Assembly (NCBI GenBank): GCA_016234955.1 | Contig: JACRNN010000110.1 | Location: 1 to 6,635 of the forward strand | DNA length: 6,635 nucleotides | Direction: 5' to 3' | Origin: Deltaproteobacteria bacterium | GTDB lineage: Bacteria; Desulfobacterota; GWC2-55-46 | Part shown: positions 1 through 5,747 of the stretch, in pieces | How positions within the stretch are numbered: the stretch's first letter is position 1 | Layout of the letters: each line of letters begins with the position of its first letter | Made by a program: the position numbers and the translations under genes | Notes under the pieces: model-generated | Database searches by the model: none | What the model saw: the letters and a program-made list of their open reading frames with translations, nothing else | What the model was told of the DNA's origin: nothing

Positions 1-1
1 G

Positions 2-1474
2 GAATACGTGCGGATAGATGATATCATAGTTATCCGCCCCGGAGAGAAGATACCGGCGGACGGGGTCGTCATAGAAGGGTCGTCCTCTGTTGACGAGAAG
101 ATGTTGACAGGGGAAAGTATCCCTGTTGAGAAGAGGATCGGCGATGAGGTCATAGGGGCGACGCTGAACAAGGTCGGCATGCTTAAGTTCAGGGCAAAAA
201 GGGTTGGGGCCGAGACTACCATTAGCCAGATAATAAAGCTGGTAGAGGAGGCCCAGGCCTCTTCCGCGCCCATACAGAGGATAGCCGACCAGGTCGCAGG
301 GTATTTCGTGGTGTTGGTTGTAGCGGTCGCGTTCCTTTCGTTCTTCGGGTGGTGGATAGGAGGGAATTTTCCACAGGGATTATTGGCTTTTATAGCCGTG
401 TTGATCATAGCCTGCCCATGCGCCCTCGGCATAGCAACCCCTGCGGCCTTGATGGTCGGAGTAGGCAAGGGCGCAGAGGCAGGGATACTAATAAGAGGCG
501 GCGAATACCTTGAGCGCGCGCAAAAACTTACGATAGTCGTTTTTGACAAGACCGGAACCCTTACAAAGGGAGAGCCTTCGGTAACGGATATACTTGGTTT
601 TAGCGAGTCTGAAGATAATGTCCTTTTATATGCGGCCATAGCCGAGAAGGGTTCCGAACACCCGCTTGGAGAAGCCATTTTAAAGGCCGCCAGGATGAAG
701 GGCCTGGATATTCCCGACCCGGAGTCCTTCGAGGCCGTACCCGGCCACGGCGTAAAGGTCGGTTACAAAGGCGAGACCGTCCTTTTAGGCAACAGAAGGC
801 TTATGGAGAAAAATGGGATAGCCGTCGGAAGCTTTGAGGAAAAGCTTGAAATCCTTGAAGAGCAGGGCAAAACAGCGATGTTGATCGCAAACAAGAATAA
901 TGTCATCGGGATTATCGCGGTTGCCGATACGATTAAAGACTACTCGCTTGCCGCAGTGAACGCTCTTAAAAGGGAGAAGATAGAAGTCATAATGCTCACC
1001 GGCGACAATGAAAGGACAGCCAGAGCGATAGCCAGGCAGGCGGGGATAGAAAAGGTTATTGCGAACGTGCTCCCGGGCGATAAGGCGGGTGTTATAAAAA
1101 AATTACAGGGAGATGGCAATGTGGTCGCGATGGTGGGCGACGGCATCAACGACGCACCCGCCCTGGCCCAGGCCGATATAGGTATCGCGATAGGGAGCGG
1201 CTCGGATGTGGCAAAGGAGACAGGCGGGATTATACTTATAAAGGATGATATCAGGGACGTCTATGCGGGTGTTAAGCTTTCGAAGGCAACGATGAGGAAG
1301 ATAAAGCAGAACCTCTTTTGGGCGTTCATATACAATTCGATCGGCATCCCTATAGCCGCGCTCGGTTACCTGAATCCTATCATAGCCGCCGCGGCGATGG
1401 CTTTGAGTTCGCTTTCGGTAGTTGCCAATTCGGCTACATTAAAGACCTTAAGGATCGAGGTTCCGGAGAAATGA
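2..1474 (+). CDS. copA: Copper-translocating P1B-type ATPase CopA (5' end outside window)
   Basis: An inner-membrane ATPase that exports Cu(I) from the cytoplasm using ATP. The reading frame is open from base 2, so the true start and the metal-binding and first membrane segments lie upstream; the GTG at 8 is only an internal codon. Counting that GTG as residue 1, the motifs run in canonical order: actuator TGES (34-37), the CPC metal motif in a membrane helix (136-138), the phosphorylated Asp in DKTGTLT (Asp180), the HP pair of the nucleotide domain (218-219) and the hinge GDGIND (377-382). The last two helices carry YN (442-443) and M-x-x-SS (464-468), which mark Cu(I) pumps rather than Zn/Cd pumps. 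The protein ends in an unusual tail instead of the common N-A-L-R-L-K ending. The stop overlaps an ATG at 1471, where a relic of another copA begins. The gene looks more AT-rich than that relic, suggesting a different origin. The family call is very secure; Cu rather than Ag is inferred. Confidence 0.95.
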   Translation, partial: EYVRIDDIIVIRPGEKIPADGVVIEGSSSVDEKMLTGESIPVEKRIGDEVIGATLNKVGMLKFRAKRVGAETTISQIIKLVEEAQASSAPIQRIADQVAGYFVVLVVAVAFLSFFGWWIGGNFPQGLLAFIAVLIIACPCALGIATPAALMVGVGKGAEAGILIRGGEYLERAQKLTIVVFDKTGTLTKGEPSVTDILGFSESEDNVLLYAAIAEKGSEHPLGEAILKAARMKGLDIPDPESFEAVPGHGVKVGYKGETVLLGNRRLMEKNGIAVGSFEEKLEILEEQGKTAMLIANKNNVIGIIAVADTIKDYSLAAVNALKREKIEVIMLTGDNERTARAIARQAGIEKVIANVLPGDKAGVIKKLQGDGNVVAMVGDGINDAPALAQADIGIAIGSGSDVAKETGGIILIKDDIRDVYAGVKLSKATMRKIKQNLFWAFIYNSIGIPIAALGYLNPIIAAAAMALSSLSVVANSATLKTLRIEVPEK

Positions 1475-1664
1475 AGAAGATATTGTGGCTCTGTCCAGCC
1501 TTTAACGCCCTTCTGATACCGGTTGCCGCGTTGCCGCGGGCGCGCTCTATCCGTTTTCAGGGGTCCTCCTGAACCCGATGCCCGCGGCCGGGGCCATGGG
1601 GTTTTCTTCCGTGAGCGTCGTGGCCAACGCCCTGCGGCTCAAGCGGTTCAAGACGGTGTTCTGA
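1471..1664 (+). pseudogene. Relic 3' end of a second copA (last two helices only)
   Basis: Read in two frames, this stretch encodes the extreme C terminus of a CopA different from the intact gene before it. The first part (about 1498-1530) reads A-F-N-A-L-L-I-P-V-A-A. After an 8-bp duplication the frame moves and reads G-A-L-Y-P-F-S-G, then L-L-N-P-M-P-A-A-G-A-M-G-F-S-S-V-S-V-V, then A-N-A-L-R-L-K-R-F-K and stop TGA (1662-1664). These are the classic CopA TM7/TM8 signatures (YN-like, MGxSS, NALRLKR). Removing one copy of GTTGCCGC restores one frame across the break. Nothing recognisable as the first 700 or so codons is present, so this cannot be an active pump. Its high GC resembles the genes to its right more than the intact copA. 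It may be the tail of a native copA whose body was replaced by the neighbouring gene. A short ATG ORF from 1471 would give only a meaningless peptide. Confidence 0.85.
1522..1537 (+). repeat. 8-bp perfect tandem duplication (frameshifting)
   Basis: GTTGCCGC occurs twice head to tail (1522-1529 and 1530-1537) within the copA relic. With one copy the codons give P-V-A-A-G-A-L-Y-P, exactly the CopA consensus. With two copies the frame is lost. This is the signature of replication slippage. Confidence 0.85.
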
Positions 1665-1692
1665 TCCAGCATCCTTTCAAGAGGATATTCCC

Positions 1693-2490
1693 ATGGGAAG
1701 GCTTAAGAACAGGATACTCGCAAAGCTCCTTACGAGGTTCCCGAAGCTCCTCGACAGGATAGTCGCCGCCACCCCCGCAACCGCGGTGAAGGGGACCGTG
1801 CCCTGGACGCCCGTAAAGAAGCGGCTGAAGGATTCAACTGTGGCGCTCGTGACCACGGCCGGGGTGCAACTCAAGGGCCAGCCGTTGTTTGACATGATGG
1901 ACAAGGACGGGGACCCTACGTGGAGGGGACTGCCCTCCGACACCCCTAAAGAGGCGTATACGATCACCCACGACTACTACGACCACACGGATGCGGATAA
2001 GGACATCAATATCGTCTTCCCCATAGACCGCCTCCGCGAGATGAGGGACGCGGGGCTCATAGGCGGGCTTGCAAGGACGAACTACGGCTTCATGGGCCAT
2101 ATAGACGGGGCGCACATGGAGACGCTCGTGAAAAAGACCGCCCCGGAGGTCGCAAGGAGGCTCAGGCGGGAGGGCGTCGACGTCGCGCTACTGACCCCCG
2201 GGTGAGGGCTTTGTAATCGGTCCGTGGGGCTGATACAGAGAGAGATAGAAAAGATCGGGATACCGACCATAAGCGTCTCCATAGTCAGAAGGTTTACCGA
2301 GGAGGCCGGGGCGCCGAGGGCGGTATTCCTCAAGTGGCCGATGGGGCATCCGCTCGGAGAGCCGGGCAGGAAGGACGTGCAGACAACGGTGCTCAAGAGC
2401 GCGTTCAACGCCCTTGAGACTATAAAGGAGCCCGGCACGATCATAGACCTGCCTTACAGGTGGAAGAGGTACGAAGACCTGAAGAGATGA
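1693..2490 (+). CDS. GrdB-related selenoprotein (glycine/sarcosine/betaine reductase selenoprotein B-like family) with in-frame Sec TGA
   Basis: One 265-residue protein that contains selenocysteine. TGA at 2203-2205 (residue 171) is followed in the same frame by 95 further codons to TGA 2488-2490. Sequence on both sides belongs to one family related to the selenoprotein B subunit of glycine, sarcosine and betaine reductases. The N half has V-P-W-T-P, the T-T-A-G-V segment, H-D-Y-Y-D-H (93-98) and H-I-D-G (136-139). The active site reads L-L-T-P-G-U-G-L-C-N-R-S, a U-x-x-C redox pair (Sec171, Cys174), followed by the helix Q-R-E-I-E and G-I-P-T-I-S. At 265 residues it is shorter than true GrdB (about 430), and no GrdA/GrdC/GrdD or PrdA neighbour is present, so it is probably not part of a canonical reductase. 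The substrate is unknown; a thiol or reductive redox role in the cytoplasm is inferred. The ATG at 1693 has AGAGGA seven bases upstream. Expression needs SelA-D and the SelC tRNA encoded elsewhere. Confidence 0.92.
2203..2240 (+). promoter_or_regulatory. Bacterial SECIS element (UGA plus downstream hairpin)
   Basis: Just after the Sec TGA (2203-2205) the mRNA can fold into a strong hairpin inside the coding sequence. CTT (2209-2211) pairs with GAG (2238-2240, one G-U). TGTA (2212-2215) pairs with TACA (2234-2237). A2216 is bulged. TCGGTC (2217-2222) pairs with GGCTGA (2228-2233, two G-U pairs). The five-base loop is CGTGG (2223-2227). The loop starts 18 bases after the TGA and has a G at its second position. 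This fits the known bacterial SECIS rule of a short apical loop with an early G within about 16-37 bases of UGA, recognised by SelB. The folding was done by eye. Confidence 0.85.
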
Positions 2491-2522
2491 CACTCTCCCG
2501 CCGGTTTTAATTTGAGAATTCC

Positions 2523-2545
2523 CTGTAGCTTGCTACAGTGTTTCT
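2523..2545 (+). terminator. Probable intrinsic terminator of the selenoprotein gene
   Basis: CTGTAGC (2523-2529) and GCTACAG (2532-2538) form a perfect stem, equivalently six pairs closed by a stable C-TT-G tetraloop. A T-rich TGTTTCTTTAT follows. It sits 33 bases after the stop at 2490. The T tract is interrupted, so strength is uncertain. Its core also matches the AGCTTGCT palindromes seen near 4700-4940, so it may be a member of that repeat family doing duty as a terminator. Confidence 0.55.
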
Positions 2546-2553
2546 TTATAAGA

Positions 2554-2653
2554 CCCTCCCCCTTGTAGGGGGAGGGCATGGGTGGGGGTGAAAACAATCC
2601 TTCACCTTTTGAAACTTCACCCTCCCCTCAGTCCCCTCCCGTCGAGGGAGTGG
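2554..2653. repeat. GC-rich inverted-repeat element (REP doublet or MITE-like)
   Basis: Two related hairpins lie in opposite orientation. The left one is a perfect 10-bp stem, CCCTCCCCCT (2554-2563) with AGGGGGAGGG (2567-2576) and loop TGT. The right one is CCCCTCCC (2633-2640) with GGGAGTGG (2646-2653), 7 of 8 paired. Between them GGGTGAA (2586-2592) can pair with TTCACCC (2616-2622), so the whole can fold as a cloverleaf of about 100 bp. There is no coding potential I believe in. Such paired palindromes between genes are typical of REP/BIME or non-autonomous mobile elements; which family is not known. Confidence 0.7.
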
Positions 2654-2755
2654 AAGTTTAAGGAGATAACCCGTTGCTTGCGGTGGGGTGTTTTATTCAA
2701 CGTGACGTTGCGCGGGGGCAGGCCTGCGGCATGGAAGCGTCGCGTATCGAAGATG

Positions 2756-2783
2756 GAAAAGGGGCCCATAAAGCCCCCTTTTC
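2756..2783. terminator. Terminator-like hairpin, possibly bidirectional
   Basis: GAAAAGGGG (2756-2764) pairs perfectly with CCCCTTTTC (2775-2783) around a ten-base loop. With A residues on the 5' side and T residues on the 3' side, it could stop transcription from either side. No gene ends directly before it (the nearest stop is at 2490), so it may insulate the glycosyltransferase promoter from upstream readthrough, or be a relic of a lost gene. The 2654-2755 stretch before it shows nothing recognisable. Confidence 0.55.
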
Positions 2784-2816
2784 ATTTAAGGGTCATCGAA
2801 CCGGCGCCTCTGCGGG

Positions 2817-2845
2817 TGGACTTTGCCGTCTTTTTATTGTATAAG
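2817..2845 (+). promoter_or_regulatory. Candidate sigma70-type promoter of the glycosyltransferase-htrA pair
   Basis: TGGACT (2817-2822, 4 of 6 to the -35 consensus), a 17-base spacer and TATAAG (2840-2845, 5 of 6 to the -10 consensus). Transcription would start near 2852, about 45 bases before the ATG at 2898. The spacer is T-rich. Found by eye only. Confidence 0.45.
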
Positions 2846-2897
2846 ATATCTTCCGCGCGCTTCGGCGATTCTCCGGTAATTTTAAGGGACGGCTCAA

Positions 2898-3629
2898 ATG
2901 GCGATGGGGGGTAAAAGGGTCTCGGTTGTCATGCCCGTATACAACGAACGGGAGTACATATCGGAGATAATCAGGAGGGTAAGGGCTACCGGCATAGCGG
3001 ATGAGATAATAGCGGTGGACGATGCCTCGACCGACGGCACCTCCGGTATACTCGACGGGATAAAGGAGGGCTGGGACGGCCGCGCCTGCGCGCTTACGGT
3101 ATTGCGCCACAGGAAAAATTCCGGGAAGGGGGCCTCGGTCAGGCTCGGGGTTCGCCACGCCGCGGGGGATATAATCATAATCCAGGACGCGGACCTCGAG
3201 TACGACCCCGGTGATTATGAGAAACTCCTTTGGCCGATAGTCGAAGGAAAGGCCGACGTAGTCTACGGTTCGAGGTTCATGCGGGGGGCCAAAGGGGTGC
3301 GCTCATTCCTCCATATGTCGGGCAACAGGGCGCTGACCGTTTTCTCCAATGTCCTTGCCGGCGTAAGCTTGAGCGACATGGAGACGGGCTATAAGGTCTT
3401 CAGGGCCGAGGTGATAAAGGGGATCGATATCGAGTCCGACAGGTTCGGCCTTGAGCCGGAGATTACCGCCAAGGTGGCCAGGAGGGGCTTCAGGATCGAG
3501 GAGTCCCCTATCTCTTACGCTGGAAGGACCTACAGGGAAGGCAAGAAGATAAAATGGAAGGACGGGGTCGCGGCCCTCTGGCATATAGTGAGGTTCAACC
3601 TCTTCAGCAAGGACGGGACGGCAAGATGA
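2898..3629 (+). CDS. Family 2 glycosyltransferase (dolichyl/polyprenyl-phosphate mannose synthase-like)
   Basis: A 243-residue GT-A fold glycosyltransferase, probably using a nucleotide sugar to glycosylate a lipid or polyprenyl-phosphate carrier at the cytoplasmic membrane face. Visible family motifs are the N-terminal strand V-V-M-P-V-Y-N-E (10-17), the nucleotide-binding pair V-D-D-A-S-T-D-G (40-47), N-S-G-K-G-A-S (74-80), the metal-binding D-x-D in Q-D-A-D-L-E-Y-D-P (Asp97, Asp99), Y-G-S-R-F (123-127) and D-M-E-T-G-Y-K-V-F (160-168), typical of the DPM1-like branch. There are no C-terminal membrane helices, so it is the short soluble or peripheral type. AAGGGA lies about eight bases before the ATG at 2898; a second in-frame ATG at 2904 is possible. 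The stop overlaps the next start as ATGA (3626-3629), so the two genes are probably translationally coupled. The exact sugar and acceptor cannot be read from sequence. Confidence 0.92.
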   Translation: MAMGGKRVSVVMPVYNEREYISEIIRRVRATGIADEIIAVDDASTDGTSGILDGIKEGWDGRACALTVLRHRKNSGKGASVRLGVRHAAGDIIIIQDADLEYDPGDYEKLLWPIVEGKADVVYGSRFMRGAKGVRSFLHMSGNRALTVFSNVLAGVSLSDMETGYKVFRAEVIKGIDIESDRFGLEPEITAKVARRGFRIEESPISYAGRTYREGKKIKWKDGVAALWHIVRFNLFSKDGTAR

Positions 3630-4634
3630 AAATATCGTATAAGCCGCCCCGCTCGATGGCAACGGCGCTGGCCCTGGCGCTGGTTTTTATCGTGGCGCGG
3701 CCCCCGGGGGGCTGGGCGCTGTCCAACGATGAGGAGGCGAACATCAGGGTCTACGAGGAGGCGGGCCCGGCCGTGGTGAACATAGTCAGCACGGCGGTAT
3801 CATACGATTTTTTCTACAACCCGGTGCCCTCGACCGGGACAGGCTCGGGCATCATAGTCGACACTGAGGGCTATATCGTGACAAACTACCACGTCGTTGA
3901 GGGGGCCAAACGGCTCGACGTCACCCTCTTTGACGGCGGCAAATACAAGGCCGAGGTGGTCGGGACAGACCCCGGCGACGACCTCGCGGTGATAAAGATA
4001 AAGGCCCCCCGCAATAAGCTCAGGACCATACCGTTAGGGGACTCTTCGACCTTGAAGGTGGGGCAGAAGGTACTTGCCATAGGCAATCCGTTCGGCCTTG
4101 AAAAGACGCTTACCGCAGGCATAATAAGCTCGCTCGGAAGGACCATCAAGGCGGCCAACGGCAGGCTCATAAGGGGGATAATACAGACGGACGCGGCGAT
4201 AAACCCGGGGAACTCGGGCGGCCCGCTCCTGAACAGCGAAGGAAGCGTCATCGGCGTCAATACCGCCATCTTCAGCCCCGTTGGCGGCAGCGTCGGCATA
4301 AGCTTTTCCATCCCCGTAAACACCGTGAAGAAGGTCGTCCGCCAGCTCATTGAAAAGGGCTACGCGCAGAGGCCCTGGCTCGGGATAACCGGGCAGAACA
4401 TAGACGCGGACGACGCCAGGCTTCTGGGGTTTTCTACCGGCGGGGTGCTCATAGCCGACGTCTTCAGGCGACCTCATAGTGGCCGTTGAAGGCAGGACCG
4501 TCAAGTCGATGGATGAGCTTAACGGGTACCTGGAGGAGTTGGAGGCTGGCCGGACTGTAACCGTTGAGGTGCTGAGGGACAACAGGGCGGTTGAAGTAAA
4601 GGTGAAGCTCGAGGTGATGCCGGGTGGAGGGTGA
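3626..4634 (+). pseudogene. HtrA/DegP-type serine protease with PDZ domain broken by a frameshifting deletion
   Basis: An exported trypsin-like quality-control protease (family S1C). Numbering from the ATG at 3626, residues 1-31 look like a signal peptide: basic start, hydrophobic core 11-24, likely cut after G-W-A. The catalytic triad is intact: His89 in T-N-Y-H-V-V, Asp119 in G-D-D-L-A-V, Ser197 in G-N-S-G-G-P. The PDZ domain begins around R-P-W-L-G-I-T and runs in frame to about 4465 (G-V-L-I-A-D-V-F). It then continues one base over, from 4467, as G-D-L-I-V-A-V-E-G through V-K-V-K-L-E-V to TGA 4632-4634. The usual G-x-P-A-x-x-A-G-L stretch between these parts is absent, so about 11-13 codons (3k+2 bases) seem deleted. 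As it stands, translation stops at 4487-4489 after a foreign tail, giving 287 residues with a complete protease domain but only part of the PDZ. That product might still cleave, with altered regulation. An assembly error is an alternative. The gene overlaps the glycosyltransferase stop by ATGA. Confidence 0.88.
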
Positions 4635-4688
4635 GACGGTCTCTGCCTAAACGCATTTTAATGTTTCATTCGGGTATGATTTCTATTA

Positions 4689-4718
4689 AACTTGCTTTGC
4701 AGGCTATGAAAGTAAGTT
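4689..4718. repeat. 10-bp inverted repeat downstream of htrA
   Basis: AACTTGCTTT (4689-4698) pairs along its full length with AAAGTAAGTT (4709-4718), with one G-U pair and a ten-base loop. It lies 54 bases after the htrA stop. No T tract follows, so it is not a standard intrinsic terminator; it may protect the 3' end of the mRNA. Confidence 0.5.
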
Positions 4719-4727
4719 CCTTCTGAT

Positions 4728-4756
4728 ACCACGGAGCAAGCTCCGGGGTGGTTTAT
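4728..4756. repeat. Palindromic repeat, AGCTTGCT-core family (copy in reverse orientation)
   Basis: CGGAGC (4732-4737) pairs with GCTCCG (4740-4745). The outer arms ACCA (4728-4731) and TGGT (4749-4752) also pair, leaving GGG bulged. Read on the - strand the core is GGAGCTTGCTCC, the same CTTG-tetraloop palindrome as at 2523. TTTATT follows, so it could act as a weak terminator after htrA. Confidence 0.55.
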
Positions 4757-4787
4757 TCAGGAAGGGTAAAAATTAGTAATAAATGAC

Positions 4788-4817
4788 TTGACATTCTACG
4801 GTATGTAGAATTAAAAT
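4788..4817 (+). promoter_or_regulatory. Strong sigma70-like promoter with palindromic operator in its spacer
   Basis: A perfect -35 TTGACA (4788-4793), an 18-base spacer and -10 TAAAAT (4812-4817, 5 of 6). The spacer is filled by a perfect 7+7 inverted repeat, ATTCTAC-N5-GTAGAAT (4793-4811), well placed for a dimeric repressor to block RNA polymerase. The CTAC...GTAG halves recall BlaI/CopY-type and some Rrf2-type operators, but no regulator gene is in the window and the identity is open. The predicted start, near 4824, leaves an unusually long leader of about 190 bases before the ATG at 5018. Confidence 0.65.
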
Positions 4818-4831
4818 CGTTGAACATGCAT

Positions 4832-4875
4832 AGCGAGCGCATTCCCCGTAGCTTGGCTTAGGGGTCAAGCGAGCG
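4832..4875. repeat. Palindromic repeat copy flanked by 8-bp direct repeats
   Basis: An imperfect palindrome begins CCCCGTAGCTTGGC (from 4844) and closes with GGGG (4861-4864): CCCC/GGGG and AGC/GCT pair, while two internal positions mismatch. The direct repeat AGCGAGCG lies on both sides (4832-4839 and 4868-4875), as a target duplication or a composite repeat unit would. It belongs to the same AGCTTG(G)CT family as the elements near 2523, 4728 and 4901. Confidence 0.5.
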
Positions 4876-4903
4876 AATAGAAATAGATACTTCCTTATAT
4901 GTC

Positions 4904-4938
4904 GAAGATTCCTCGCAGCTTGGCTAGCGGGGAGCTTC
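4904..4938. repeat. Palindromic repeat, AGCTTGCT-core family
   Basis: GAAG...CTTC outer arms enclose a degenerate palindrome, CCTCGCAGCTTGGCTAGCGGGG (split here as CCTCGCAGC, TTG, GCTAGCGGGG). It lies about 70 bases after the previous copy, in the same orientation and inside the predicted leader of the gene at 5018. Both copies may have landed between the promoter and that gene. Confidence 0.5.
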
Positions 4939-5017
4939 AAGGTTGCGGAAAAAGTCCCTGATAGTCATTGAGAAGCGATTTCACGCGATGAAACATCTAT
5001 GAAAAAAAGGAGATGAA

Positions 5018-5707
5018 ATGAACAGAACGATACGTCCGGTAAGCATCGGCCTCCTGCTCGGCATCCTCGGGCTCTTGTTCGGGATTTTCTGGGCCATGTA
5101 TATAACGGTCAATCACGAAAAGATACATGCGGCGTTCAGCGAAAGCGCCGGGGCCGCTAAAGGCCGCCTCCACGCCCCGGAAGGGCATGGCAAAGACGCC
5201 GGCGAATCCCATGACCACGGCGGCTCAGTGGGCCATGACTCCGGCCCGCACGCCCATGACTCCGCCGGTGCGCATGAAGGGGACGCCGCACATATGACGG
5301 ATGAGAAGTCCGTGGATGAGGCCGCACCCGCGGATATGCACGCCCACGGTATGAAGGCGACCCACAATGAAGACCCGGCGGCTGCCGCCCATGAAAGGCT
5401 TGCAAGGGGGCACATCCACGCGATGGGTCTGGGTATTCTTACTATAAGCGTATCGCTCGTAATCTCCCTGACGGCGGCCCCCAACACCCTGAAAACTCTC
5501 GCCTCCGCGTGTCTCGGAGTAGGGTCGCTCTTATATCCGTTTGCATGGATAATCATGGGCTACAGGACCCCTTCCATCGGGGTTGAGGCCGCACAGGAGT
5601 CCGTCTTCCTGATAGCGGCCGTGAGCATAGCGTTGGTGCTCGCCGGGCTTTTCATCTGCCTCTTCTACCTTTTGAAGGGGATGGTTGGAGGCGGAGAAAG
5701 CGCGTAG
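5018..5707 (+). CDS. Unrecognised four-helix membrane protein with histidine-rich loop
   Basis: A 229-residue integral membrane protein that I do not recognise by name. Likely helices are about 8-31, 135-153, 157-180 and 194-219. All 17 histidines fall between residues 33 and 134. This hydrophilic loop is rich in His, Asp, Glu, Gly and Ala, with stretches such as H-D-H-G-G, H-A-H-D-S and M-H-A-H-G-M. It also carries an 11-base DNA repeat at 21-base spacing (5233 and 5254), a sign of loop growth by seven-codon duplication. The motif R-G-H-I-H-A-M-G-L-G (130-139) at the start of helix 2 looks like a conserved core site that could bind metal or haem. Metal binding (Cu, Ni, Zn or Co) outside the cytoplasm is inferred from composition, and copA in the same window is weak support. 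The start is clear: AAGGAG (5007-5012) lies five bases before the ATG. It appears monocistronic, under the operator-promoter at 4788. Confidence 0.85.
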   Translation: MNRTIRPVSIGLLLGILGLLFGIFWAMYITVNHEKIHAAFSESAGAAKGRLHAPEGHGKDAGESHDHGGSVGHDSGPHAHDSAGAHEGDAAHMTDEKSVDEAAPADMHAHGMKATHNEDPAAAAHERLARGHIHAMGLGILTISVSLVISLTAAPNTLKTLASACLGVGSLLYPFAWIIMGYRTPSIGVEAAQESVFLIAAVSIALVLAGLFICLFYLLKGMVGGGESA

Positions 5708-5747
5708 CAAACGCGAGGCCCGCGGCTTGCGGAGGGCATAGATCATG

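Noticed and set aside
1318..1572. Small + strand ORF overlapping the copA end
   Set aside because: Its first part is out of frame within copA and its end is the first half of the copA relic; not a gene.
2224..2490. Separate small gene starting at GTG 2224
   Set aside because: It is in the same frame as 1693-2205 and continues the same protein family across a Sec TGA with a SECIS; the GTG is an internal valine in the SECIS loop.
2582..2914. 110-residue + strand ORF in the non-coding stretch
   Set aside because: It starts inside the GC-rich repeat, crosses a terminator and a promoter, overlaps the glycosyltransferase start and has no recognisable family pattern.
4455..4480. Programmed ribosomal frameshift in htrA
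   Set aside because: There is no slippery heptamer or stimulatory structure at the site, and family residues are missing, so a deletion explains it better.
4034..4582. 182-residue - strand ORF across the htrA region
   Set aside because: It is a mirror of the well-supported htrA frame, and its composition reflects opposite-strand GC bias.
4689..4718. Intrinsic terminator of htrA
   Set aside because: The stem is good but AT-rich, and no T tract follows; kept only as an inverted repeat.
4728..4938. CRISPR array
   Set aside because: The repeats are degenerate palindromes at uneven spacing, with no uniform repeat-spacer units.
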